Under the pieces are notes generated by a model that worked only from the letters and a program-made list of their open reading frames with translations, did not search any database and was not told the origin of the DNA. A program made the translations under genes and the position numbers. Below, one piece after another: positions 50,550-59,651 of a DNA stretch of 64,000 bases (position 1 is the stretch's first letter; the number at the start of each line of letters is the position of its first letter). The stretch comes from CAYTBN01 sp964436045 (GTDB lineage Bacteria; Myxococcota_A; UBA796; UBA9615; CAYRNR01), in contig CAYTBN010000029.1 of NCBI GenBank assembly GCA_964436045.1, forward strand, positions 1 to 64,000, written 5' to 3'.

Positions 50550-50680
50550 GGAACGTCGGTTCGATCTCGGCACGGGGTTTGCGTCGGCCCGCCCAGCGGT
50601 TCTCGACGCTTGGGATCGGGGCCGATCCGCAGCCAGCGTGCGTGCCATCGCAGGCGATTCCGGCCGTGCTTCCGCGGGGA

Positions 50681-50710
50681 CACGGCCGGACAAGCCGACC
50701 GTGGCACCCG
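50681..50710. repeat. REP-like palindrome, copy 2
   Basis: These 30 bases are identical to 48268-48297. The left arm beyond the core is imperfect (CGGGGACACGG against CCGTGGCACCCG). It lies beyond the upstream (5') end of the beta-helix-tail remnant frame, in the gap before the 3' end of the IgGFc-binding gene. No terminal repeats or transposase accompany it. Confidence 0.82.
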
Positions 50711-50736
50711 ATTCTGGGGCATTTTCCCGAACGCTG

Positions 50737-52614
50737 CTACCGTTCGAAGTTCATCCCGCCCGGCAGCAGATAGCTGGTGTACGACGCGTAGCCATAGATC
50801 GTGATGCCGAAGCGGGAGCTGTCGCTGCTCGCGGCGCGGTGGGAGCCGGGCTGGACCTGGATCCGGGCGACGTCGTAGCCGGTGGAGCCGATGGCTTGCC
50901 AGCCGCTGATCGGGGTGGTGTCCAGGGTGATCGACGAGCCGCTGAGGGCGACCACGTTGACCCAGTTGGAGGTGTAGGTCTCCGGCGTCAGGAAGTCGTA
51001 GTCGTTGCGGACCTGGCTCCAGGGGATGCCGGAGCCCATCGCCGGGTCGCCCGCCGACGTCCCGATCTCGTCCTGCCCCAGCAACGTCTGGGTGGCGTAG
51101 AAGCGCCCGGTGCCTTCGATGACGAAGTCCAGCACCGAGGTGAACTCGACGAACTCGCCCGCGTCCAGGGTGACCGGCCCGTGGGCCTCGGGGGTGAAGG
51201 TGATCTGGTTGCCCGCGTCCCCCGACATCACCCGGTAGTTGACCCAGGCCACCCCGCTACCCTCGGGGTGCATCGGCGCGGTCATCACCGCCAGGTCCCC
51301 CCAGGTCTCCACCGGGAACATGCTCTCTTCCAGGTGGTCGCAGGCCCAGCTGTAGTACGGCATGAAGGTGCACTGGTGACCGGCCATCACCGCCACCGGC
51401 TGCGAGGCGGACACCGTGGAGCCGGTCAGGTCGCCGCCGGTCACCGAGCAGGCGACCTCGCACTCCTGGCCAAAACTCTGGGGCGGACAGGCTCCGGTCT
51501 GGTGGGCGTCCCACCCCATGCCTGCGCAGTAGTTCGGGTCCTCGGAGTCGGGCGGGACGTGGGACAGCACCTGCAGCACGTCGCCCCGGTTCAAGGTCAC
51601 CACCGCCTGCCCGCCGGGGCTCAGCGCCGGGATGTCACCGGCCAGGGTGTTGGTCGTCGACGTGACCGTCACCTCGGTGCCGTCCACGGTGCCCACCACC
51701 GCCATGAAGCCCGGGTACCAGTAGTCCCACTCCCCGTCCGCGCCGAAGATCGGCACCCAGTCCCAGTCGCCGTGACCCCAGGTGGGCCAGGTGTTGACCC
51801 GGTACTCGCCGGTCAGGCTGTGCTCGGGCAGCAGCAGCGAGGCGTCGTTGGTGTACGAGTTGGCGCCGTCGATCTGGAAGTGCAGCGGGTTGTACTGGTA
51901 GGCCACCACCGGCACCGTGGTGACCACCTCGTAGGCTCCGTCCGCCACCAGCGCGGTCTGCCCCGGCGACTTGAGCGCGGCCACCATCGGCAGGGAGACC
52001 GCCCGGGTCTGGCCGAAGGGCACCGTCGCCGTGGCCGCGACCTGCCCCCCGAGGGAGACCGTGACGTCGGCGTCGACCCCGTTGGCCTCCGGGTTGCCGA
52101 TCACCACCGCGAAGTCCCCGTCGAAGGCCGCCGGCAGCACCGCGTTGTCCGTGGTCACGGCCATGAAGTGGCAGCCGTAGTACGAGTATTGCTGGGCGGC
52201 GAGGTCGCAGGCGTCCAGGCACTCGCCGTTGACGCAGGTCTCAGGCGGCACACACTCGTCCACCATGGCCGCGCTCATCCCGTCGTTGGCGCAGAGCATC
52301 ACCCGATCGCCGTCGCAGTAGGTGCTGCCGGGTTCGCAGACCACGCACCCCAACGACGGGTCACACAGGGGAGTCGGCTGAATGCAGGTCTCCTCGACCG
52401 TCCAGACCCCCCCGTCGCAGAGCATCCAGTCGCTGCCCCAGCAGGTGTGATCCCCCTCGGGTGAGCAGCCCACCGTGTCGTCGTCGCCGACGTCGTCGTC
52501 TCCGGACGAGGCGTCGTCGTCTGCCTGGAATCCGGCTCCTGGGCAGCCCGCCGATGGCAGGCCCAGCAGGGCCGCCAGCAGCACCAATCGCGCGGGGTGT
52601 TCGGGTTGCCTCAG
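50737..52614 (-). CDS. IgGFc-binding-domain lipoprotein
   Basis: A secreted lipoprotein of about 625 residues (lipobox PSAGC) with Asp-rich spacer. An EGF-like Cys-rich segment follows (VGCSPEGDHTCWGSDWMLCD; CVVCEPGSTYCDGDRVMLC). The main body is a bacterial IgGFc-binding-type domain (VPVVAYQYNPLHFQIDGANSY; ASLLLPEHSLTGEYRV; ASQPVAVMAGHQC; ATQTLLGQDEIGTSAGDPA). The start is unusual: CTG 52614 has GGAG eight bases upstream and gives a signal peptide with Arg; TTG 52587 gives a signal without basic residues. It is five bases downstream of the alpha-2-macroglobulin gene and may be made with it. Confidence 0.8.
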   Translation of the reverse strand: MRQPEHPARLVLLAALLGLPSAGCPGAGFQADDDASSGDDDVGDDDTVGCSPEGDHTCWGSDWMLCDGGVWTVEETCIQPTPLCDPSLGCVVCEPGSTYCDGDRVMLCANDGMSAAMVDECVPPETCVNGECLDACDLAAQQYSYYGCHFMAVTTDNAVLPAAFDGDFAVVIGNPEANGVDADVTVSLGGQVAATATVPFGQTRAVSLPMVAALKSPGQTALVADGAYEVVTTVPVVAYQYNPLHFQIDGANSYTNDASLLLPEHSLTGEYRVNTWPTWGHGDWDWVPIFGADGEWDYWYPGFMAVVGTVDGTEVTVTSTTNTLAGDIPALSPGGQAVVTLNRGDVLQVLSHVPPDSEDPNYCAGMGWDAHQTGACPPQSFGQECEVACSVTGGDLTGSTVSASQPVAVMAGHQCTFMPYYSWACDHLEESMFPVETWGDLAVMTAPMHPEGSGVAWVNYRVMSGDAGNQITFTPEAHGPVTLDAGEFVEFTSVLDFVIEGTGRFYATQTLLGQDEIGTSAGDPAMGSGIPWSQVRNDYDFLTPETYTSNWVNVVALSGSSITLDTTPISGWQAIGSTGYDVARIQVQPGSHRAASSDSSRFGITIYGYASYTSYLLPGGMNFER

Positions 52615-52619
52615 GGTGC

Positions 52620-55600
52620 CTACTCCACGATCACCTTGTCCGTCGACGTCCGGCCGAAGGTCTCGGGATGGTACATCTCCTCGGCCTTGGTGGGGGGCAC
52701 GACGAACTCGCCGGGGGTGGTGGCGCGGGCGACGTAGGTGTACTCGTGGACGCCGTCCCACAGCAGGGAGGCGAAGGCTTCCACGCGCTCGTCGCGCATG
52801 TTCTCGTGCTCGTACCAGGTGCGCCACCACCACCAGTAGCGGTCGCCCTGGTTGGCGGAGGGATCGGCCGGCAGGGTGCCGGTGACGGCCAGGTCCGGGT
52901 TGACCGGTTCGAGTCCGGCGGGCAGCGGGTCGACCAGGGCCACGTGGTAGCGCCGCATGGGGGCGACCATGGTCAGCCGGATCCGCACGCGGGCGCCGGC
53001 CTTGATGCGCCAGGTTCCGTCCTCGTCCCGCGAGACGTCCGCGTCATCGTCGATGGGCTCGTAGGCTCGCTCGACCGCGAAGCCGTAGTCGGCGGCCTCC
53101 AGGTCCAGATCCCGCGGCGCGTAGTTCATGCCGATGCGGTAGTACATCCGCCCGTCGCCGTCCTTCTGCAGCAGCAGGTTCTGGTCGCCGGGGGTCTCGG
53201 TCAGGTAGGCCATCGGCACGTCGATGTGGGCCCGCTCGGTGGTCCGACCGCGGAACTCGTGCTCGCCGGCGAAGGTGTCGCCCAACCAGGCCCGTGCCAC
53301 GAAGTCCGGCGTGGTGCCTTCGTAGACGTGGAAGTAGCGGTCCAGGGCCAGCAGGATGAAGCAGTTCTCCTGGGTGTTGGACCACTTGCCCCGCTTGCGA
53401 TGGTCCAGCAGGCCGGCCACCAGCTTGGGGATCACGTCGTTGTCGGTCTCCACTCCGATCAGCGCCTCGAGCAGGATGCCGTCGGCGCGGCGGTCCGAGT
53501 GCAGCAGCACGTGGGCGCCGTCGCTGTAGGACGTGACGAAGTGGGCGCCGGCCGCGGTCTCGGTGACCCGGTTGCTCAGGTGGCGCAGGATGGCGTCCAC
53601 CTGGGAGTCGTTCTTGCTCTGCAGGGTCGGCAGCAGCCAGCCCAGCGACTCCAGCGGCATCTCCTCGATGCCCCCGGCCTCCTTGATCAGCTTGCGCGCC
53701 TCGGCCTCGTCGGTGTCGTCCATCCGGTTGCGGACGTAGACGGCGTAGCTGCGGATGAAGCGCTTCGACTCCTCGGAGTACCAGTGGGGGATGTGGCGTT
53801 CGATGCGAGCCAGATAGGTCTGCGCGTTCTGCAGCATCTGCTCGTCGACCTCGTAGCCCTTCGACCGGGCGCGGGTCAGCGCGTGGGCCACGTGGACCGT
53901 CAGGTAGGGCCAGCTCTCGTCACCCTTGCGCCAGAAGGACCAGCCGCCGTCGTGGTTCTGGCGGACCTTCAGCCGCTCCAGGTCCGCCGCGACCACCGCC
54001 TCCAGCTCCTCGGGGGACGGCATGCCGTCGGCCTCGAACGCCGTCAACACGTCTCGCAGGGCGGCGATGGCCAGCACCCGCGAGCTGATCTGCTCCTGAC
54101 ACTCGAAGGGGTACTGCACCAGGTACAGCACCGCGTCGGTCAGGGCCTGCAGCTGGGTCGACGAGGTGGTGATCTCCAGGCCACCGAACTGGGGCCAGAC
54201 CTCGCCCGGGGCCCGCACGGGCTGGACGATCACGCCGTCGTCGATCACGCCGTAGGTGGCGAAGGCCTCGGACGTGGCCGGTGTCCAGACCGGCAGCTCG
54301 AAGCTTGCCGCGTCGGCGAACGACCCGGTGGACGCCACCACCTGGAAGCGGGCCGTGCCCGCCATCTGGGCCGCGGCCGGGAAGCGGACCTCGACCCGGT
54401 CGTTGGCCGGGATCTGGACCCGCCGGCCGCTCGCCACCGGCAGCCCGGTGCCCTCGCCGGGGATCGCCTGTTCCAGGGTGTCGGCCAGCGAGACGTTGGT
54501 CGCCCGCAGCACCAGCTCGACGGTCATCGGTCCATCGGTCTGGTTCTGCAGCACCACCGGCAGCTCGAAGCGGTCGCCGAAGTTGAGGAAACGCGGCGCC
54601 GACGGCCGGGTCATCAGCGGCAGCCGGGCGGTGATCGACGACTCTCCCGAGCCGAACTGCTGGCCCCCGGCGACGGCCACGGCCATCACCCGGTAGCGGG
54701 TCAGCGAGTCCGGCAGCTTCAGGTCGACGCTGGCCTTGCCCTGGCCGTCGGTGGTCACCTCCGGCGCGAACAACGCCAGGGCGCGGAAGTCGGTGCGCAT
54801 GGCGATGGGCGCCTCCTTGTCGCCGCCGCCCTTGCGCGCGGACTTCTTGGAGGCCGAAAGCGTCCGTCTTTCCTCCATGCCGGAGGCGTCGTCGTCGAAC
54901 TCGTCCTCGGCCAGGCGGGCCGCACCCTCCATCGGGGCTGGCGGCATCGCGCCGAAGTCGGCGTTGAATAGGGGCATCGCACTCTGGGCCATCGCCCCGC
55001 CGGCAGACATGTTGGCCGCGGCCATCGCCGCCACCGCCTGGGGATCGGAGAGCAGCACCTGGTGGCGGGAGTGGTAGTCGGACACTCCGGCGCCGCGGGC
55101 CGTGTAGAACACGTCGATGGGGTTGGGTAGCTTGAAGCCGGTCAGCGCCAGCACCGATTCGTCCGCCACCACCAGCGCCACCTCGGCACCGGCCACCGGG
55201 TTGCCGGCGGCGTCGGTGACCAGCAGGTCGATGGCGGTCTCGGCGCCGGGCTCGGTCTTCGCCGCTCGCGGCGTCACCGCCACGTCGAGGGTGCGCTCCA
55301 GCGCCGGTACCTGGAACGTCAGGCTGCCGGTGGCGAAGGCCACCCGTTTCGGCACCCCCGCCATCGGTTCGCCCTGGTCGTCGGTACGCGTCGCCGCGCC
55401 CACGAGATCCACCTGGACCGTCACGTCCGGGACGTGCTCGTCGAGGATCGGGATCTCCAGGGTGGTGGTCGCCTCCTCCATCCGGAAGCGCTCCGTGCGC
55501 ACCAGCCCCGAGCGGCGGATGGTCATCACACCCTCGGCCGGGAAGAAGGGGGCCTGGACGAGGATCTGGGCGGTGGTGCCAGGCTCGACGGTGTCGTTGG

Positions 55601-58600
55601 CCGGGATCAAGGTGATCTGCTCCTGCTCGACCTGGCGCGCCGGAGGCTGCTCGCCGCCTGCGACCCACACCCTCAGCTCGGTCTCGTTGGGCCGGCCGCA
55701 GTCGTCCTCGACCCGGGCCAGCACCCGGTAGCTGCCGCCCTCGCCGGGCTGGAAATTGCAGGTGCCCGCCTCGCCGCTCGAGGTCAGCTCGCAGGTCTGG
55801 GGATCGGTCTCGACCTCGGTCCAGCTGCCGCCCTTGTAGGTCCAGTCCAGCCGGGCCAGGGTCACGTCGATCTTCGTGCCCGTCGCCGCCACACCGTCGA
55901 TGTCGACGGCGATGGCGTCCACATTCAGCGGATCGCCCTTGCCCACGAAGGTCTTGTCGCTGCGCAGGCCGACGTAGAGGCTGGAGGGATGGACCAGCAG
56001 GCTGGTGCTGGCGGTCCAGGCCTGGCGGTTGACGTCGGTGATGGTCGCCTCGGCGGTGACCGTGGTCGGCCGCGGCGGGTTCATCGACTCGAAGTGCGCG
56101 CCCAGGTAGTGACGGCCCAGGGAGTCGGTCTTTCCCTCCAGCGACTCCCACTGGCTCTGGGCGTTGCCCCACATCGATCCGTACCACCACCAGGGTGACC
56201 AGACGCCGAAGTTGTAGTCGCCGCGATCGGGCGGGCTGTAGGAGCCCGGCGATGCGTTGACCGACCAGTAGACCGGCGCGCTCGGCAGCCCGCCGCCAGC
56301 ATAGTAGGCGGCCTCGGTGGTGAACACGGCCTCCTCGCCCAGCACGTAGGGGCCGGGATCGACGCTGGCACTGACCTCGAACTCGGGGCGGCGGAACTCC
56401 TGGATCTGGATCGGGTGGCTGTGGCTGGTGTTGGACAGGGACCCCACCGCGATGGCGTCCAGGTACAACCAGGCCGTGCCCAGGTTGACGTTGTCCGGCA
56501 GGGTCATCGACAGGTCGAAGCCGCCCAGCCCGCTGAGGTTCGCCTCGCCGTCGACCAGATCGTTGCCGCGGGGGCCGCGCAGGACCCAGCGGACGCTGCC
56601 CGCGTCGGTCTCCAGGTCCTGGATGTCACCGCCTACGCCCCCCTCGAAGCGGCGCAGCCAGCCCTTGACCCGCACGTCCTCGCCGGGCTTGTACAGGCCC
56701 CGGTCGTCGAAGCTGTACCAGCGCGCCTGGTCGCCCTGCTCGACCTTGGTCCAGCCGGCATATTCGTTCCACCAGCTGATCTGCTGGGGCAGCAGGGCCA
56801 CGTCGGCGCCCTTGCGGGCCACGAGCACCTGGGGGCCGTCAGGGTTGGCCAGCAGCTCCAGCCGCGCCATGCCGGCGTCGTCGGTGGTGGCCGCCGGCTG
56901 GCCGCCGGGCAGCACCTCGAGCTGTACGCCGTCCAGGGGCGCGCCGTCGGCCAGGGCCGTGGTCCAGCCCACCAGCTCCTTGTAGTCGGCGAAGGCGGTC
57001 AGGCCGATGTGGGTCACCTGGACCCAGACCAGCACCTCCTGGCGGTACCAGCGCTCCTTGGGCTGCTTGGTGGGTTCGATGCGCATCAGGAACTGGCCGA
57101 AGCCGTTCTGCAGGTGGGGGGTCAGGTCGATCAGGGTCTCGTTGAGGGTGTCGCCCTCACCCTCGACCTTGATCGTGCTGGCGGCCAGCTCGGTGCCGGG
57201 CAGCGGTCCCGGGTTCTTGTCGTCGTACTGGTAGGTCTGCATCCACGACAGCCAGTCGTCCCACTGCTCGGCTCCGACCCGGTGGATGCGGACCTTCAGC
57301 TTGTCGTGGTTGGTCGAGTAGATCGGCACCTTGGCCGGGCCGACGGGGTCGAGGACGACCATGTTCTGGCCCGGTCCGAACAGGGTCTGCTCGGCCGGTC
57401 CGACCCTGAACTTGAGATCCTTGTCCTTGCCCAGGGTCTGGCCGAACGAGTCCTGCAGCGACGCGGGCACGGTCACGGTGTAGACCGTGCGTCCCTGCTT
57501 GACGCCGTCGATGGTCACGTCGTTGCCCCACACCTGGACCCGCATGCCCTGGACTTCGGGCTCGACCCGGAAGGCGCTGGGATCGAAGGCCTGCTCGTCC
57601 AGGGGATTGTTGAACTCGATGCGCCAGCCGGAGGTGGGCGGGCACTCGTCGTACCAGTTGCAGTGGTGGTCGACGACCTGCAGGGGGTCGAAGGTGCGGA
57701 AGGAGAACGCCTGGTCGCCCGGGGTGACCCGCGGCCCCTCGGCGGAAGGGGCACCCTTGCCCACCGACACGGTGAACGAGGTCGCCCTGGGCAGGGTCTG
57801 CTTGGGCCGCAGGGCGAGCCAGCGACCCTCCTCGGCGCGCTCGACTAGCATCTTGACCGTGGCGTCCGCGAGGATCTCCTGCTCGGTGGCGGGACGCACG
57901 GCCCAGGACTGGCCGCCGCCCTTCAGCTCGATGAAGGGCAGCAGGGCGTCGGCGTCGATGGCCTGGTCGAAGCCCAGGAACATCACGGGGGTCAGACCAT
58001 AGGGGCCGTACTCGGGGTGGCGCTGGGTCAGCCCGAGCGCGGGGGTGGTGAAGGTGAACGTCAGCGCCTCGGCGAGCTTGTCGCCGGTGGCGGACTCGGT
58101 GCCCGCGGGCACGGTGACCGTGTACTCGGTAGCCATCGGGAAGCGGGGATCGGGATCGAACAGGGCGGTGCGTGTGCCCAGCCAGCGCCAGCTACCCGCC
58201 GGGGTCGGCGACAGCTGGACCGGCACGGTCTCCGCGGCCTCCTGCTGGGAGGTCACCGCCACCATCGGCCGCGAGAATGTCAGGCTCAGGTGGGGGGCCA
58301 TCGGCACATCGCCCACCGGGGCGTGGCGCAGCACCTCCAGGGTGCCGGGCTCGCCCTCGTCGGGGATCGGCGGCGCCTCGGGCGGCGGGAAGGGGATGTC
58401 GACGGTATCGCCGGTCAGCGGGGCCGGCAGCGAGCCCTCGCGTTTGGCGAACGAGGCGCGGTCGCCGCCCTCGGTCTGCAGCGCGTCCACCCGGGCCAGC
58501 CGCTTCTCGGTCTGCGACGCCGACAGGATCTCTGCCTCGGCCGGGGGGATCGCCTCGCCCGTGGCCGACGGGGCGCCGGCCTCGAACAGCCGCAGCCGCA

Positions 58601-58739
58601 ACCCGCTGAGGGCGTCGTCCTCGACGAAGTGCACCGGCTTGGGGTCTGCCGACTGTTCCTCCGTGTTGGTGGAGGGCGTGGGCTTCTTGCAACCGGTCAG
58701 CGCCAGCAGCACGGTCAGCAACAATAGAGCTCTTCGCAT
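52620..58739 (-). CDS. Bacterial alpha-2-macroglobulin lipoprotein, thioester intact
   Basis: A 2039-residue lipoprotein (lipobox LLALTGC), about the size of large bacterial alpha-2-macroglobulins such as MagC. Beta-rich MG domains fill the first 1100 residues (SLTFSRPMVA; FRVEPEVQGMRVQVWGNDV; WVQVTHIGLTAF). A bait/loop region lies at 1200-1300, rich in Gly/Ala/Met. The thioester motif CQEQ is at residues 1547-1550 (QYPFECQEQISSRVLA), followed by the alpha-alpha TED barrel. It should trap proteases in the periplasm as a defence or housekeeping factor. No PBP1c (pbpC) partner is adjacent. Its start is ATG 58739 behind GAGGGGT. Confidence 0.93.
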   Translation of the reverse strand: MRRALLLLTVLLALTGCKKPTPSTNTEEQSADPKPVHFVEDDALSGLRLRLFEAGAPSATGEAIPPAEAEILSASQTEKRLARVDALQTEGGDRASFAKREGSLPAPLTGDTVDIPFPPPEAPPIPDEGEPGTLEVLRHAPVGDVPMAPHLSLTFSRPMVAVTSQQEAAETVPVQLSPTPAGSWRWLGTRTALFDPDPRFPMATEYTVTVPAGTESATGDKLAEALTFTFTTPALGLTQRHPEYGPYGLTPVMFLGFDQAIDADALLPFIELKGGGQSWAVRPATEQEILADATVKMLVERAEEGRWLALRPKQTLPRATSFTVSVGKGAPSAEGPRVTPGDQAFSFRTFDPLQVVDHHCNWYDECPPTSGWRIEFNNPLDEQAFDPSAFRVEPEVQGMRVQVWGNDVTIDGVKQGRTVYTVTVPASLQDSFGQTLGKDKDLKFRVGPAEQTLFGPGQNMVVLDPVGPAKVPIYSTNHDKLKVRIHRVGAEQWDDWLSWMQTYQYDDKNPGPLPGTELAASTIKVEGEGDTLNETLIDLTPHLQNGFGQFLMRIEPTKQPKERWYRQEVLVWVQVTHIGLTAFADYKELVGWTTALADGAPLDGVQLEVLPGGQPAATTDDAGMARLELLANPDGPQVLVARKGADVALLPQQISWWNEYAGWTKVEQGDQARWYSFDDRGLYKPGEDVRVKGWLRRFEGGVGGDIQDLETDAGSVRWVLRGPRGNDLVDGEANLSGLGGFDLSMTLPDNVNLGTAWLYLDAIAVGSLSNTSHSHPIQIQEFRRPEFEVSASVDPGPYVLGEEAVFTTEAAYYAGGGLPSAPVYWSVNASPGSYSPPDRGDYNFGVWSPWWWYGSMWGNAQSQWESLEGKTDSLGRHYLGAHFESMNPPRPTTVTAEATITDVNRQAWTASTSLLVHPSSLYVGLRSDKTFVGKGDPLNVDAIAVDIDGVAATGTKIDVTLARLDWTYKGGSWTEVETDPQTCELTSSGEAGTCNFQPGEGGSYRVLARVEDDCGRPNETELRVWVAGGEQPPARQVEQEQITLIPANDTVEPGTTAQILVQAPFFPAEGVMTIRRSGLVRTERFRMEEATTTLEIPILDEHVPDVTVQVDLVGAATRTDDQGEPMAGVPKRVAFATGSLTFQVPALERTLDVAVTPRAAKTEPGAETAIDLLVTDAAGNPVAGAEVALVVADESVLALTGFKLPNPIDVFYTARGAGVSDYHSRHQVLLSDPQAVAAMAAANMSAGGAMAQSAMPLFNADFGAMPPAPMEGAARLAEDEFDDDASGMEERRTLSASKKSARKGGGDKEAPIAMRTDFRALALFAPEVTTDGQGKASVDLKLPDSLTRYRVMAVAVAGGQQFGSGESSITARLPLMTRPSAPRFLNFGDRFELPVVLQNQTDGPMTVELVLRATNVSLADTLEQAIPGEGTGLPVASGRRVQIPANDRVEVRFPAAAQMAGTARFQVVASTGSFADAASFELPVWTPATSEAFATYGVIDDGVIVQPVRAPGEVWPQFGGLEITTSSTQLQALTDAVLYLVQYPFECQEQISSRVLAIAALRDVLTAFEADGMPSPEELEAVVAADLERLKVRQNHDGGWSFWRKGDESWPYLTVHVAHALTRARSKGYEVDEQMLQNAQTYLARIERHIPHWYSEESKRFIRSYAVYVRNRMDDTDEAEARKLIKEAGGIEEMPLESLGWLLPTLQSKNDSQVDAILRHLSNRVTETAAGAHFVTSYSDGAHVLLHSDRRADGILLEALIGVETDNDVIPKLVAGLLDHRKRGKWSNTQENCFILLALDRYFHVYEGTTPDFVARAWLGDTFAGEHEFRGRTTERAHIDVPMAYLTETPGDQNLLLQKDGDGRMYYRIGMNYAPRDLDLEAADYGFAVERAYEPIDDDADVSRDEDGTWRIKAGARVRIRLTMVAPMRRYHVALVDPLPAGLEPVNPDLAVTGTLPADPSANQGDRYWWWWRTWYEHENMRDERVEAFASLLWDGVHEYTYVARATTPGEFVVPPTKAEEMYHPETFGRTSTDKVIVE

Positions 58740-58892
58740 CGTGACCCCTCGCGTGTGGACGGCGGAGCGGGCTCCATCGGCGCACCACTCCCCCGGACCA
58801 TGCCGGATAGGACACGCGAGCGCCCGATCGGTTCCCCGCCGCGCGGCGGTCCGGCCACGATATCCCGACCGGCGTCCGCTGACCAGTCGAGG

Positions 58893-59324
58893 TCAGGGAG
58901 CGTGGAGCAGCAGGGCGAGGCGGGCGCGGAGCTCGTCGCGGGCGGCGCGGAAGGCGTCGAGGCGGGCGCCACCCTCGACGGCGGCCGGATCGGGCAATCC
59001 CCAACGGGCGCGCCGCGCCTGGGCCAGGTAGACCGGGCAGACCTCGTCGGCGCACAGGGTGATCACGGTGTCGACGGCGGCCCGGTCGACGGTGTCGATC
59101 GCCTTGCTGTGGTGCGAGCCGATGTCGATGTCGATCTCGGCCAGCACCTCGACGGCCTCGGGGCGGACGGACGAGGGCTCCGAGCCCGCGGAGAAAACGG
59201 CGATCCCGGGGGGCGCCAGCGAGCGGGCGATCCCCTCGGCCAGCTGGCTGCGCGCCGAGTTGGCCACGCAGAGGAACAGTACGCCCCGGGGGCGCAGGGC
59301 ACGCAGGACCGCGGCCTCGATCAT
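58893..59324 (-). CDS. arsC: ArsC-type arsenate reductase (LMW-PTPase fold)
   Basis: A 143-residue protein with the CX5R P-loop LFLCVANSARS (Cys19, Arg25) and the redox pair Cys91/Cys96 in TLCADEVCPVY, followed by the WGLPDP general acid. These are the residues of thioredoxin-coupled arsenate reductases of the low-molecular-weight phosphatase fold. It reduces arsenate to arsenite in the cytosol. No arsR, arsB or acr3 is adjacent. It lies downstream of a small thioredoxin-like gene on the same strand, 36 bp apart. A short inverted repeat CTGACC/GGTCAG (58879-58896) overlaps its stop. Confidence 0.87.
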   Translation of the reverse strand: MIEAAVLRALRPRGVLFLCVANSARSQLAEGIARSLAPPGIAVFSAGSEPSSVRPEAVEVLAEIDIDIGSHHSKAIDTVDRAAVDTVITLCADEVCPVYLAQARRARWGLPDPAAVEGGARLDAFRAARDELRARLALLLHAP

Positions 59325-59360
59325 CCAGGTCGGGGGCGCACCGCCCCCGGGGTAACGCCG

Positions 59361-59585
59361 TCACCCGGCCCCGAAGGCGACCGGGGTGTCGGGCTCCAGA
59401 TCCACCCCGTCCACCCGCACCGTCGGTGAGCCGGCGTAGCGCTCCAGGGCCGATGCGTCCGCGCTGGCGTCGGTGACCGTGAGCGCGCTGTCCGGAGCGA
59501 GCCGTGCGATCACGTCGCGGCTCCGGGCGATGGTGTCGTCCAGGGCCAGGCAGCCCTCGGTGTGCAGGATCTCGATCGCCGGCAT
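59361..59585 (-). CDS. Small thioredoxin-like protein
   Basis: A 74-residue protein resembling the small thioredoxin-fold proteins often seen beside mercury or arsenic genes. EILHTEGCLALDDTI places a single Cys at residue 12 where the redox site lies, and YAGSPTVRVDGVDLEP contains the cis-Pro (SPT) loop. It is shorter than thioredoxin. The position next to arsC suggests a reductant or redox partner for ArsC, which is inference. ATG 59585 has no strong ribosome site. Confidence 0.68.
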   Translation of the reverse strand: MPAIEILHTEGCLALDDTIARSRDVIARLAPDSALTVTDASADASALERYAGSPTVRVDGVDLEPDTPVAFGAG

Positions 59586-59651
59586 CTCGCGCCTCCGCAG
59601 ATCCTGGATCTTCGGCGCCGACTACACTGACCGCAAGTGGAGAGGGTGAGG

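Noticed and set aside
56415..57848. Long forward-strand open frame inside the alpha-2-macroglobulin gene
   Set aside because: It is a Val/Gly/His-rich antisense shadow without any domain; the reverse-strand protein is a clear family member over its whole length.
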